DNA of 64,000 bases from contig NZ_CP113061.1 in the NCBI RefSeq assembly GCF_026625745.1, positions 3,255,001 through 3,319,000 on the forward strand. The letters are read 5' to 3'. Each line of letters opens with the position of its first letter. Position 1 is the first letter of the stretch. The notes beneath the pieces were generated by a model. That model ran no database searches, had not been told where the DNA came from, and worked only from the letters and a program-made list of their open reading frames with translations. The position numbers and the translations under genes are program-made. Source of the stretch: Asticcacaulis sp. SL142. GTDB taxonomy: Bacteria; Pseudomonadota; Alphaproteobacteria; Caulobacterales; Caulobacteraceae. Shown here piece by piece: positions 43,202 through 52,093 of the stretch.

Positions 43202-43222
43202 CGCGCTATAGAAAATAGCGCG
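43202..43222. promoter_or_regulatory. Palindrome between esterase and AraC genes
   Basis: CGCGCTAT (43202-43209) and ATAGCGCG (43215-43222) form a perfect 8-bp inverted repeat around AGAAA in the 94-base divergent gap, 22 bases before the AraC start. It is a candidate operator for both promoters. Confidence 0.5.
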
Positions 43223-43244
43223 AAAATCGTCTAATTTGGGCCAT

Positions 43245-44054
43245 ATGGTTCTCAAGGCATTACGCAGCACCCACGGCGAAGATTATCAGCACGTCAACCG
43301 CCCGATTGCGATACTGATTGACGAGTATCCGACAGGGTTTGTCGATCCGCCCCACGCCCACGAACGCGCCCAGCTTTTGTACGCCACCGAAGGCGTGATG
43401 ACGGTCATCACCGATGCGGTCAGCTTCACCATCCCGCCCCAGCGTGGGGTGTGGATGCCGGCCGGTGTGCGTCACGAAGCCCATTGTCGTGGTCATGTGT
43501 CCTTAAAAACCCTTTATGTCGCCTCTGAAACCGATCCGCGTTTGCCGACCCGGTGCCAGAGCCTGAAGATTTCCCCGTTGCTCAGGGAACTGATTATCGA
43601 AGCCAGCCACCTGCCGATCGAATATGCCCTGACCGGACGTGACGCACGGATCATGGAACTGATCCTGGATGAGATTGCCGAAGCGGTTGAACATCCGGTG
43701 TCGGCGCTCAATGTGCCCATGCCGTCTGATCCGCGTCTGGTGCGCATCTGCCGGGCGATCATGGATGACCCCTCAAGCGAAGATGACCTCGATCACTGGG
43801 CCGATATCGCCTGCATGGGTCGCCGTACCTTTACCCGTGCCTTTCGCCGTGAAACCGGCGTCAGCTTTTCCGAGTGGCGCCAGCAGGTCCGGCTGGCCGA
43901 AGCCATCTCCATGCTGTCGCAGGGCAAGTCGGTTACCTCGGTGGCCTATGATGTCGGCTACAACAGTCCGTCGGCCTTTACCGCCATGTTTCAGCGCGCG
44001 TTTGGCGCCTCGCCCAGCCAGTATTTTGACCCGAAAGGCCAGCCCAGAAGCTAG
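43245..44054 (+). CDS. AraC-family regulator with cupin domain
   Basis: A 269-residue regulator. The N-terminal cupin (DPPHAHERAQLLYATEGVM near residue 30, PAGVRHEAHC near residue 74) is followed by a C-terminal AraC helix-turn-helix pair (IACMGRRTFTRAFRRETG; YDVGYNSPSAFTAMFQRAFG). This arrangement is common in regulators of neighbouring catabolic or efflux genes. ATG 43245 is chosen over an upstream TTG. It is divergent from the esterase and not closely similar to the two amidase-linked AraC proteins in this window. Confidence 0.9.
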   Translation: MVLKALRSTHGEDYQHVNRPIAILIDEYPTGFVDPPHAHERAQLLYATEGVMTVITDAVSFTIPPQRGVWMPAGVRHEAHCRGHVSLKTLYVASETDPRLPTRCQSLKISPLLRELIIEASHLPIEYALTGRDARIMELILDEIAEAVEHPVSALNVPMPSDPRLVRICRAIMDDPSSEDDLDHWADIACMGRRTFTRAFRRETGVSFSEWRQQVRLAEAISMLSQGKSVTSVAYDVGYNSPSAFTAMFQRAFGASPSQYFDPKGQPRS

Positions 44055-44062
44055 GCGCGCCG

Positions 44063-44689
44063 TTAACCGCGACCGGGGTTATAGACACGCATATGCTGCA
44101 TCAGGTCGTGCTCTCCTTCCTCAGTTAGTCCGTTCAGAATATCAGTGAATACGTCGTCGCGCTCATCCTGCCCCAGCTTGAAGGCGGCGTTTTGGGAAAC
44201 GATATCGGCGCGAAAGCCGATGATGCCGCGCGCCAGCCGGTGAGCGCGTTCGCCCATCTCGGCCATCGACCAGCCATTCGGGCGACCCGCTTCCATTGCG
44301 ACAATCAGGTCATTAAGATCGGCTTCGATCCCGTCAGCATCTTCGATAAATGTCAGGTCGCATTCAAACGCCGCTGACATGTAGTTCCAGGTCGAGGCCT
44401 GAGTGCGGTCAGCCATCCATGACGGCGACACATAGGCGTGCGGGCCCATAAACAGGATCAGGGCGCGCGAGTGCGCTTTGAGCCGTTCGACCTGCGGGTT
44501 TGAACGCGCAAAGTGACCGGCAAACGCCACCAGCTTACCCTCAGCATCCAGGCGCGGACGAAGCGGCAGGGGCGTGGCCCCGTACCCGCTGCCCGCCGAT
44601 ACGATCCAGGCGAACGTGTGGGCTTCGATCAGGCTTAGGATATCCGCATCACTGCGCGGCGCGTACTTAGGTGGTTTCGGATCCATCAT
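44063..44689 (-). CDS. PaiB-type FMN-binding protein
   Basis: A 208-residue protein of the PaiB family (FMN-binding split-barrel fold). Typical segments are AHTFAWIVS near residue 23, ATPLPLRP near residue 38, GHFARSNPQ near residue 58 and MGPHAYVSPSWM near residue 81. In Bacillus PaiB is linked to negative control of protease and sporulation genes; the enzymatic role is unclear. Its ATG overlaps the S9 peptidase stop codon by four bases, so it is translationally coupled to a peptidase. Confidence 0.9.
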   Translation of the reverse strand: MMDPKPPKYAPRSDADILSLIEAHTFAWIVSAGSGYGATPLPLRPRLDAEGKLVAFAGHFARSNPQVERLKAHSRALILFMGPHAYVSPSWMADRTQASTWNYMSAAFECDLTFIEDADGIEADLNDLIVAMEAGRPNGWSMAEMGERAHRLARGIIGFRADIVSQNAAFKLGQDERDDVFTDILNGLTEEGEHDLMQHMRVYNPGRG

Positions 44690-46830
44690 GCGTCGTACAC
44701 ACTCAGTTGCGCGAAGGCCCAGAAGGTCGCCATCTGGGCATAGATATCCGACAGGCCTGATGCGCTCTGGTGACCGGCGGTCATGTTGACCTTGAACAGG
44801 ATTGGCTTATCCGAGGTCGTGTGGACACGCAGGTTGGCGACCCACTTGGCGGCTTCCCAGTAACTCACGCGGTCATCGCGCACGCCGGCGGTCGCCAGCA
44901 CCATCGGATAGGCGGCTTTGCGGACATTCTCATAGGGTGAGATCGCGGCGATATAGTCATAGGCGACCGGATCAGTCAGCGGATCACCCCAGTCCGGTCG
45001 GAACGCAGGCACCAGCGGGTGGGTGTCATCCGACATGGTGTTGAGCATATCGACAAATGGCACCTGCGCGATCACCCCGGCATAAAGATCGGGTCGCAGG
45101 TTCATGGCCCCGCCGACCAGCAGCCCGCCCGCCGACAGGCCATAGGCGACGATTTTACGTTTGCGGGTATATTTGTGTTTGATCAGATAGTCGGCGCAGG
45201 CGTTGAAATCGGTAAAGCTGTTGGCCTTTTTGAAGCGCCGTCCGTTCAGGAACCAGTTACGGCCTTTTTCTGATCCGCCGCGCACATGGGCAATAGCGTA
45301 GATAAAGCCCTCGTTCACCAGGGCCAGCGCAGGGATGGAAAACTCGGCTTCTGACGACAGGCCGTAGGCGCCATAGCCATAGATCAGCAGCGGTGACTGA
45401 CCGTTCAGCTTGGTGCCTGTCCGCATCAGCACCGTCAGGGGTACGGTCTCACCATCGGGGGCCGGGGCCATCAGGCGGCGCACCTCATATTTTTCCGGGT
45501 CGAAATTGGCGATGGTCTGGCGCGTCACTACGGTATGGGTGCCGGTCGCCATATCATAATCTATATGGTGCGGCGGCGTACGCGGCGACTGATAGATCAG
45601 ACGCACGGTGTGGCCGTAAAAGACCTGACCGTCGGCCACCGTGACATCATAGGCCGGTTCATCGAACGCGACCTGCGCGGTCTTACCATCCTTTGACATC
45701 ACCACGATCTCAAGCTTGCCGTCCCGGCGCTGGCGGATGACCAAATGATCCTTAAACGGCGTGACGCTGAGGATGTGGGTGCCGGCGGCGTAAGGTCGGA
45801 AAGCTTGCCAATCACTGGCCGACTGACCGGGCAGGGCGGTCATCAGCTTGCCATCGACCGCGCCGTCGGCATCGGTTGTGATGACCAGTTTGCCGTTCCA
45901 GTCGCACACTTCGTAGTGCAGTCCAACGTTACGCGCCTGCATAAGTTGCGGCGCGGCCGTCGGCGCATCTGCCGGGATCAGCCGCCATTCATCGACATCG
46001 GGGCCGGAAATGTGAATGAAGTTATAGGCATCCGACGCCATCCGCCCGATGGACACAAACAGGGCCGGGTCTTTTTCTTCGTAAATGAGCGTTTGCACCA
46101 CCGGCCCGCGGGCATTGGCGCGGTAGACCTTGGCCGGGCGGCCATATGGATCGCGCCAGATCCAGAACACCCACTGCGAGTCGGCGGATACCGTCAAACC
46201 CGACCAGCCATAGCCGTCTTCCCACGACCGGATCTCACCGGTTTTGAGGTCATGGACACAGATGCGGTGGCGGTCGGAACCTTTCAGGTCTTCGGCCCAG
46301 ACGAACAGGCTATGGTCGGGGGAGATTTGGGCTTCGATGACGCGGTAATAGCTCTGGCCGCGTGACCGGGCCTGTTCATCCAGCAGAACCTGCTCATCGC
46401 CGCCGCCTGCGGGTTTGCGGGCGTGGACCAGATGATCTTCGCCGGGGCGGACATAGGTGTAGTAAATAAATCCGCCTTTGGGTGCGGACGGTACCGGGTC
46501 AGACGCCGCCGTCATGGCCATCATGTTGACGGCAAAGGTGCCTTCCCACGCCTGAGCCGCGATCATCACCTGATCGGCATAAGCGTTTTCGGCGTTCAGA
46601 TGGGCTTCGATCTCAGGATCGAGTGGACGCTCACCTTTCAGAAAAGCGCTGTAATTCGGGTCGCGCAGCCAGGCGTAGTTGTCGGTACGCACCCGCCCAA
46701 GCTGCTCGATCCGTTTGGGTCTCACGGCGGGTATGGGCGGGGTAAGTGTCCCCGCCTGAGCCGCGAACGCAGGTAGACCCGACATGAACGCGGCAGCAGA
46801 CGCCGATACTAAAAACTGTCGCCGGTTCAT
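44686..46830 (-). CDS. Prolyl oligopeptidase family (S9) peptidase, oligopeptidase B-like
   Basis: A 714-residue serine peptidase with an N-terminal seven-blade propeller and a C-terminal alpha/beta hydrolase domain. The triad is S566 in GLSAGG, D652 in GVRDDRV and H687 in AGHQSASG. Oligopeptidase B usually has GGSAGG, so the Leu before Ser is atypical. The start MNRRQFLVSASAAAFMSGLP is a probable Tat or Sec export signal, so it acts in the periplasm on short peptides. It lies 29 bases after the receptor gene and overlaps the PaiB gene, forming one operon. Confidence 0.92.
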   Translation of the reverse strand: MNRRQFLVSASAAAFMSGLPAFAAQAGTLTPPIPAVRPKRIEQLGRVRTDNYAWLRDPNYSAFLKGERPLDPEIEAHLNAENAYADQVMIAAQAWEGTFAVNMMAMTAASDPVPSAPKGGFIYYTYVRPGEDHLVHARKPAGGGDEQVLLDEQARSRGQSYYRVIEAQISPDHSLFVWAEDLKGSDRHRICVHDLKTGEIRSWEDGYGWSGLTVSADSQWVFWIWRDPYGRPAKVYRANARGPVVQTLIYEEKDPALFVSIGRMASDAYNFIHISGPDVDEWRLIPADAPTAAPQLMQARNVGLHYEVCDWNGKLVITTDADGAVDGKLMTALPGQSASDWQAFRPYAAGTHILSVTPFKDHLVIRQRRDGKLEIVVMSKDGKTAQVAFDEPAYDVTVADGQVFYGHTVRLIYQSPRTPPHHIDYDMATGTHTVVTRQTIANFDPEKYEVRRLMAPAPDGETVPLTVLMRTGTKLNGQSPLLIYGYGAYGLSSEAEFSIPALALVNEGFIYAIAHVRGGSEKGRNWFLNGRRFKKANSFTDFNACADYLIKHKYTRKRKIVAYGLSAGGLLVGGAMNLRPDLYAGVIAQVPFVDMLNTMSDDTHPLVPAFRPDWGDPLTDPVAYDYIAAISPYENVRKAAYPMVLATAGVRDDRVSYWEAAKWVANLRVHTTSDKPILFKVNMTAGHQSASGLSDIYAQMATFWAFAQLSVYDA

Positions 46831-46859
46831 GTCGGTTATCCTTACGCTATCTAACTAAA

Positions 46860-49094
46860 TTAATACGCCCACGACAGCGAGACGCCAACCGTGCGCGGAC
46901 GCACGATACCGTCGCCGATGCCGTTGATCTCGGCGACGGTGCGGGTAACGCCCCGCTCATCAGAGATATTATTGGCAAAGACCGCAACCGTGGTCTTGCC
47001 CAGGGTGGCACGCAGGCGGGCATTGATCAGGTTATAATCGCCCTGAAGGTTCGGCGTCGCTCCCGGAATGGAGGAGTTCATGTCGCTATAGCCTTCAGAC
47101 ACAAACTGATGGGTCAGCATCAGCACCGGGTTATAGTTGCCACCAAAGCGGTAGGTGGCGGTATTGGCGGCCGTCCATTCCGACGATCCGGCCAGACGCG
47201 AGCCCTTGGGGGCCGTACCTGACCACAGGATAAACAGGTCTTCGGTCAGGACGGCATCGGTATAGGTGATGGCGGTCGACAGATCGAGGTTTTCGGTCGG
47301 CCGGAAGGTAATCGAGGTTTCCACGCCTTGCGACTTGGCCGAGCCGCCATTGGCCGCATAGTTGAAGAAGTCCGGCGTTTGCAGGCGAAGCTGAATGTCC
47401 TGCCAGTCGACGTAGAACAGGGTCGCATCAACCAGTAACTTATTGCCCAGCCAGTTCGACCGCATACCCAGCTCAAAATTGACCAGTTCGTCCGAGGTCG
47501 AACCCGACGGGATCGGGAAGGCGCTTAAGCCCGCCGTATTAGGCGTGCCAAAGCGGAAGCCCTTAGAGACCAGACCATAGACCATCAGATCGTCAGACGG
47601 CTTATAGGTCAGCGACGCCTTGGGCGAGAAGCCTTCCTCGGTCGTTTTCGACGTCACCGGCGTGGATGGCGGGGCGCCGTAAACGCCAAAACCGGCCGAG
47701 CTTGGCGTATCGGACACGGTCGTCTTGAACAGACGGCCTCCGAAGGTCAGCTTCCATTTCGGCGCGAAATAGTAGTTAGCTTCCCCGAACAGGGCGGTCT
47801 CGGAGCCTTCGACGCGGCTAAAGAAGGCGTTAAAGATGTCGTCATTAGGCGCGATGACGGCACCTGACCCCGGCCCGAACAGCGGCGAAGCGTCAAACTG
47901 CGCGGCCGCCCCAACCGAGCCCAGTTGCTCATAAAGGTCTTTGTCCGAGCGGAAGTAGCTGGCCCCGATCAGCCATTCAAAGGTATCGCTGGGCGCGGAC
48001 GCCAGACGGGTTTCAATCGAGCGACCCTCACTGCGACCACCGCTTTGGATATAGAGCGGATTGGTCAGGTTCAGGCCCAGATCGGCATTATAGACGGCGC
48101 GCAGGCCGTCGAAATCGAACTGCCAGTCCTGTGCCTTTTTCTGGTAGGAGGCCAGACCCGTAAAGGTCGCCCAGCCCAGATCATGATCAACGCGAAGGCT
48201 GTGGATCTGAATGTCGGTATTGACGGGTTCTTCGATAGCGGTCGAGCGCTTAAGGTCGCCCAGAGCCGGAAGCTGATAGGACGAATCCTCGGCATCAATG
48301 GTCTGGAACAGACTTAACCAGGTGACGGTGGTATCCGTGGTCGGCGTAAAGGTCAATGACACCCGCCCGCCAGACGTCGTGATGTCGTTGGAACCGTCCT
48401 TGCCCAGACCGATATTGTCGAGGTAGCCCGACTGCTTATCGTAATTGCCGACGATGCGGATGGCCAGCTTATCGTCGATGATCGGGATATTGGTCATGGC
48501 CTTAAGGCCGGGGCTTAAGTCCGCGTTTTCGGTCTGCGACAGGGTGGCTTCGATAGCCGCGTCATAGCCGCTGGTGTTGGCCGTATTGACGATATAGTTG
48601 ACCGCACCACCCAGAGAGGCCGCGCCAAACAGGGAACCTTGCGGGCCGCGCAGCACTTCGACGCGGTTGACATCAAATGTGTCAATATCGGGCACGGCGA
48701 TGGTCCAGCCGGGCTCAGTCAGCGGCACGTCATTGAGGAAATAGCCGGTGGTGCCTTGGCCTTGCGCGTTGCCGGAAGTGGTGGCAATGCCGCGCAGGGT
48801 GACGTGGGAGACGCCCGGCAGGTATTTGTTAAACGTCACGCCCGGTACGCGGCCGATATAGTCCTCAAGGCTCTGGGCGCCGAGGGCTTTGAGTTCATCG
48901 GAGCCGACCGCACTGACCGAACCTGAGACCGCTCTCACGCGCTCAGAGCGCTTGGAGGCGGTGACGATCACTTCAACGGTCTCTTCAGCGGTGGTGGTCT
49001 CCTGAGCCATTGCGGCGACGGGCATGATAAACGCGGCGGTGGCTAACGACGCGCCGGCTAATAGATATGTTTTTAAGTCACTCAGTCTTTTCAT
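46860..49094 (-). CDS. TonB-dependent receptor in a peptidase operon
   Basis: A 744-residue outer-membrane receptor with a signal peptide of about 30 residues (ending AMA-QET), TonB box VEVIVTASK, and plug segments VTLRGIA near residue 98 and VEVLRGPQGSLFGAASLGG near residue 145. The C-terminus ends LSWAY with an aromatic residue. It belongs to the large group of Caulobacterales receptors of unknown substrate. The S9 peptidase and PaiB genes follow in the same transcript, so an oligopeptide or peptide-like ligand is inferred. Confidence 0.92.
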   Translation of the reverse strand: MKRLSDLKTYLLAGASLATAAFIMPVAAMAQETTTAEETVEVIVTASKRSERVRAVSGSVSAVGSDELKALGAQSLEDYIGRVPGVTFNKYLPGVSHVTLRGIATTSGNAQGQGTTGYFLNDVPLTEPGWTIAVPDIDTFDVNRVEVLRGPQGSLFGAASLGGAVNYIVNTANTSGYDAAIEATLSQTENADLSPGLKAMTNIPIIDDKLAIRIVGNYDKQSGYLDNIGLGKDGSNDITTSGGRVSLTFTPTTDTTVTWLSLFQTIDAEDSSYQLPALGDLKRSTAIEEPVNTDIQIHSLRVDHDLGWATFTGLASYQKKAQDWQFDFDGLRAVYNADLGLNLTNPLYIQSGGRSEGRSIETRLASAPSDTFEWLIGASYFRSDKDLYEQLGSVGAAAQFDASPLFGPGSGAVIAPNDDIFNAFFSRVEGSETALFGEANYYFAPKWKLTFGGRLFKTTVSDTPSSAGFGVYGAPPSTPVTSKTTEEGFSPKASLTYKPSDDLMVYGLVSKGFRFGTPNTAGLSAFPIPSGSTSDELVNFELGMRSNWLGNKLLVDATLFYVDWQDIQLRLQTPDFFNYAANGGSAKSQGVETSITFRPTENLDLSTAITYTDAVLTEDLFILWSGTAPKGSRLAGSSEWTAANTATYRFGGNYNPVLMLTHQFVSEGYSDMNSSIPGATPNLQGDYNLINARLRATLGKTTVAVFANNISDERGVTRTVAEINGIGDGIVRPRTVGVSLSWAY

Positions 49095-49335
49095 GATGTA
49101 TCCCCTACATGAAACCCCGCGGAGGACAGCCCCGCCGGTCTGTAACGCCTTTAAACCCCTATGCGGTGCGACCGCGTCTTAAGAGCGCCTGTGACAACTG
49201 TATGACGGGGTTATGAACCTGACTTAGCATGTGGGGCCAATTATTAACGCAAATGGGCCACGGCATAAGGTCGTGGTTTTCTGTGGTAAAAAGGCGCGTT
49301 ACTAATATCAGGCGCTTTAATTTCAGGGTTTAGTC

Positions 49336-50343
49336 ATGATCTGCATCCATTCACCCGCAAGTCTGGGTCAGAACCCGCAAAGCTTTTTCCGGCATGGTAA
49401 TCTGCGCGATCATCCCGAAACGTCCGAACGCTACCGCATATTGCTGGGGGCTATCCAGGGCCATGAGATCATTGAGGCCCGCGATCATGGCACCAACCCG
49501 ATCCGAGCGGTGCATAATGATGACTATGTTGATTTTCTGATGACCGCGTGGGGTAGGCGGTCTGAACTGGTGGGTATTACGGATCAGCTTGTCGCCACCC
49601 AGTTTCCGCGTGTCGGTATGAATGCGAGACCCGCCGGATTGCAGGGGCAGTTGGGCTACTATCTGGGCGACACCTCAACCTCGATCCGTGAGGATACGTG
49701 GAGCGCCATTGCGGGCTCGGCCCACGCAGCGGTCGATGCGGCGGACTATGCGCTCAAGGCCGGTAAAGCCTATGCCCTGTGCCGTCCGCCGGGGCATCAT
49801 GCCTATAGCGGCTACGGCAGCGGGTTTTGTTATCTGAACAATGCCGCTATCGCCGCCCAAAGGCTGCGCGAGGCGGGCGAAACCGTCGCCGTGCTAGACA
49901 TCGATGTTCACCACGGCAACGGCACCCAAGGGGTGTTCTATGAGCGCGATGACGTTTTGACCGTCTCGGTCCACGCCGAAACCTCAGCCTATTTCCCGTT
50001 CTATTCCGGCTATGAGGCCGAAACAGGAACCGGCGCGGGGGAGGGGTTCAATATCAATCTGGCGCTGGATCATGGTCTGGGCGATGAGCCGTGGCTGGCC
50101 GCGATTGCGCGCGGGCTTGACGCGATTAGCGCCTATGGGGCCACGGCGCTTGTGGTGTCGCTGGGGCTTGATGCCTCAGAGCATGACCCGATCGGGGTGC
50201 TCAAAGTCACGACCGCAGGCTTTGAGCAGGCGGGCGCATTGATCGCCTTAGCCGGCCTTCCGATGGCGATCATTCAGGAAGGCGGCTATATCTGCGAGGC
50301 CCTGTCGCATAATCTGGCGGCGTTTCTGGCCGGGGCGGATTAG
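49336..50343 (+). CDS. Histone-deacetylase-family amidohydrolase, acetylpolyamine-type
   Basis: A 335-residue zinc hydrolase of the arginase/deacetylase fold. Catalytic segments are RPPGHHAYSGYGSGFCY near residue 151, DIDVHHGNGTQ near residue 186, SLGLDASEHDP near residue 272 and QEGGYI near residue 317, which supply the tandem His pair, the zinc ligands and the Gly-rich loop. Length and motifs fit acetylpolyamine amidohydrolases, which deacetylate acetylated diamines and polyamines. No signal peptide is seen. It is transcribed alone, divergent from the receptor at 46860. Confidence 0.9.
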   Translation: MICIHSPASLGQNPQSFFRHGNLRDHPETSERYRILLGAIQGHEIIEARDHGTNPIRAVHNDDYVDFLMTAWGRRSELVGITDQLVATQFPRVGMNARPAGLQGQLGYYLGDTSTSIREDTWSAIAGSAHAAVDAADYALKAGKAYALCRPPGHHAYSGYGSGFCYLNNAAIAAQRLREAGETVAVLDIDVHHGNGTQGVFYERDDVLTVSVHAETSAYFPFYSGYEAETGTGAGEGFNINLALDHGLGDEPWLAAIARGLDAISAYGATALVVSLGLDASEHDPIGVLKVTTAGFEQAGALIALAGLPMAIIQEGGYICEALSHNLAAFLAGAD

Positions 50344-50426
50344 GCGCGCATTTATTATGTCGGGTTTTGGCTAGCTTGTGCATCATCTCATGAGTCTGTC
50401 ACAAAAGGCGGCTAAAGCGAGGCGGT

Positions 50427-51005
50427 GTGAGTATTGGCTGGAGACGCGGCGTGGAGCCTCAGCGGCATGACGATGAATGGGCGGCCATCCGCCTGATTGT
50501 GCGCCGTTATGCCCTAAGCCGCACCCGCCAGCCTGATCTGGCGGATGATATTGCGCAGCAAGCGGTGCTGAACGCCATTGAATATCAGCAAAATCATATT
50601 GTTATCAGTCTTCACGCTTTGGCGTTTCGCATCGCGGATAACCTGATCAAGGGCCATTACCGCAGGCTTAAACCCATTTCGGACATCAGTGAAATTGATG
50701 GCATGGCTTGCGCACGTCCCTTGCCGGATCGGATCACCGAGGATCGCGCCGAAACGCGGGCCATGCTGGAGGCGCTGAACAAGATGCCGCCGCTCAGGCG
50801 TGATGTGTTTATGCGTCGCCGTCTTGATGGCCAAAGCTGCGAAGATATCGGCCGGGCCCTTAATCTTAACCCGAAGGCGATCGAAAAGCATATTACGCGG
50901 GCGCTGGTCGATCTGCATGCCGCGCGCCGCAAATGGCGAGAGGTTGAGACGCCCGACAAAACTATAAAACCGGATAACGATATAGCAGAAGGGTGGGCGT
51001 CATGA
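50427..51005 (+). CDS. ECF sigma factor, FecI-type
   Basis: A 192-residue sigma-70 family factor. Region 2 is seen in QPDLADDIAQQAVLNAIEY, and region 4 in MPPLRRDVFMRRRLDGQSCE with its helix-turn-helix NLNPKAIEKHITRAL. It starts at a GTG with GAGG five bases before. The FecR-like gene overlaps its stop by four bases (ATGA) and a receptor with a signalling domain follows, the standard layout for cell-surface signalling. It should direct transcription of the receptor when the ligand is present. Confidence 0.92.
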   Translation: MSIGWRRGVEPQRHDDEWAAIRLIVRRYALSRTRQPDLADDIAQQAVLNAIEYQQNHIVISLHALAFRIADNLIKGHYRRLKPISDISEIDGMACARPLPDRITEDRAETRAMLEALNKMPPLRRDVFMRRRLDGQSCEDIGRALNLNPKAIEKHITRALVDLHAARRKWREVETPDKTIKPDNDIAEGWAS

Positions 51006-51964
51006 TCAGGGTTGTGAACGAGCCAAACCTTTTGTCGGTTGAAGATGAGGCCGCGGCCTGGGTTGTGGCCATGATGGCGGAGACTGTGCAGGCCCATACT
51101 GAACGTCAGTTTGAACTGTGGATCAAGGCGCACCCCGACCATGCGCAGGCCTATGCTGACATGTGCGCCACCTGGCATGCGGCCCCGGTTGAAGACGCCC
51201 TGACGGTTAAGCGACAGCAGTGTACATCGCGCCGGTTTATGGGTGTGGTGGTGGGTGGGGCGCTGGCCGCCTGTCTGGTGCTGGGGTTTGTGGGGTTAAA
51301 TACGAAAACCCTGTCCCTCACCGGGTCTGCAAAACCCCAATATAGCGCCAGTCTTATGACCGGGCCGGGTGACATTCAGGACGTGGCCTTACCCGATGGC
51401 ACCCGCATCGCCTTAAGTGGTAATTCAGCGCTTACCGTGCGTTTTGACCGCGGCGTAAGGCAGGTTAATCTGACGCGCGGTGAGGCCTTTTTTGATGTCG
51501 CCCATGAGGCAAACAGGCCGTTTCAGATCGCGGCCAATGCGGCTCAGGTTGTAGTGCTGGGCACGGCGTTTAACATCGATTTGCCGGACGATAAGGCGAC
51601 GGAAATCTCAGTTTATCGCGGCAAGGTGCAGGTTGAAGCGGGCGGGCAGGTCAATCGGCTGAGCGTCGGCCAAAAGCTGATCAGCCGTGGCAGCGGGGTC
51701 GTGCGTGAAACTTTTGAAGCCTCTGAGGCACCTGACTGGCGTGAAGGCTGGTATGAAGCCGAGGACGTGCCGCTTAAGCGCCTGATCGCTGAAGTTAACC
51801 GTTTCTCGAAAATTCCGGTTGAGATTGGTGACCCGGATCTGGCTAAAAAGATGGTGTCTGGGCGGTTTAAAGTGTCGGATCCGGCGCTGGTGCTGAACGG
51901 TCTGACGCAGGTATATGGGGTGCGCGCCACTCAGGAAAATAAGGTCATTGTACTGACGAATTAG
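51002..51964 (+). CDS. FecR-family transmembrane sigma regulator
   Basis: A 320-residue inner-membrane protein that holds or activates the sigma factor. An N-terminal cytoplasmic helix region (DUF4880-like, LWIKAHPDHAQAYADM), one membrane helix at about residues 78-97 and the periplasmic FecR domain (PDGTRIALSGNSALTV; GEAFFDVAH) are followed by a C-terminal DUF4974-like end (FSKIPVEIGDPDLAKKMVSG). ATG 51002 overlaps the sigma stop by four bases and is preferred over an upstream GTG. It should receive the signal from the N-terminal domain of the receptor at 52094. Confidence 0.92.
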   Translation: MIRVVNEPNLLSVEDEAAAWVVAMMAETVQAHTERQFELWIKAHPDHAQAYADMCATWHAAPVEDALTVKRQQCTSRRFMGVVVGGALAACLVLGFVGLNTKTLSLTGSAKPQYSASLMTGPGDIQDVALPDGTRIALSGNSALTVRFDRGVRQVNLTRGEAFFDVAHEANRPFQIAANAAQVVVLGTAFNIDLPDDKATEISVYRGKVQVEAGGQVNRLSVGQKLISRGSGVVRETFEASEAPDWREGWYEAEDVPLKRLIAEVNRFSKIPVEIGDPDLAKKMVSGRFKVSDPALVLNGLTQVYGVRATQENKVIVLTN

Positions 51965-52093
51965 ACCTAAGTGTAGAAAATGTGTCTGATTTCATTCACA
52001 AAACATTCATAATAATATTTGTCGGGAACCGGGGCCCGTTCGCATCTCCCCTAGGCGAGGCCGATGGGGGCCGCGTTTACCGGAGATTTAAAC

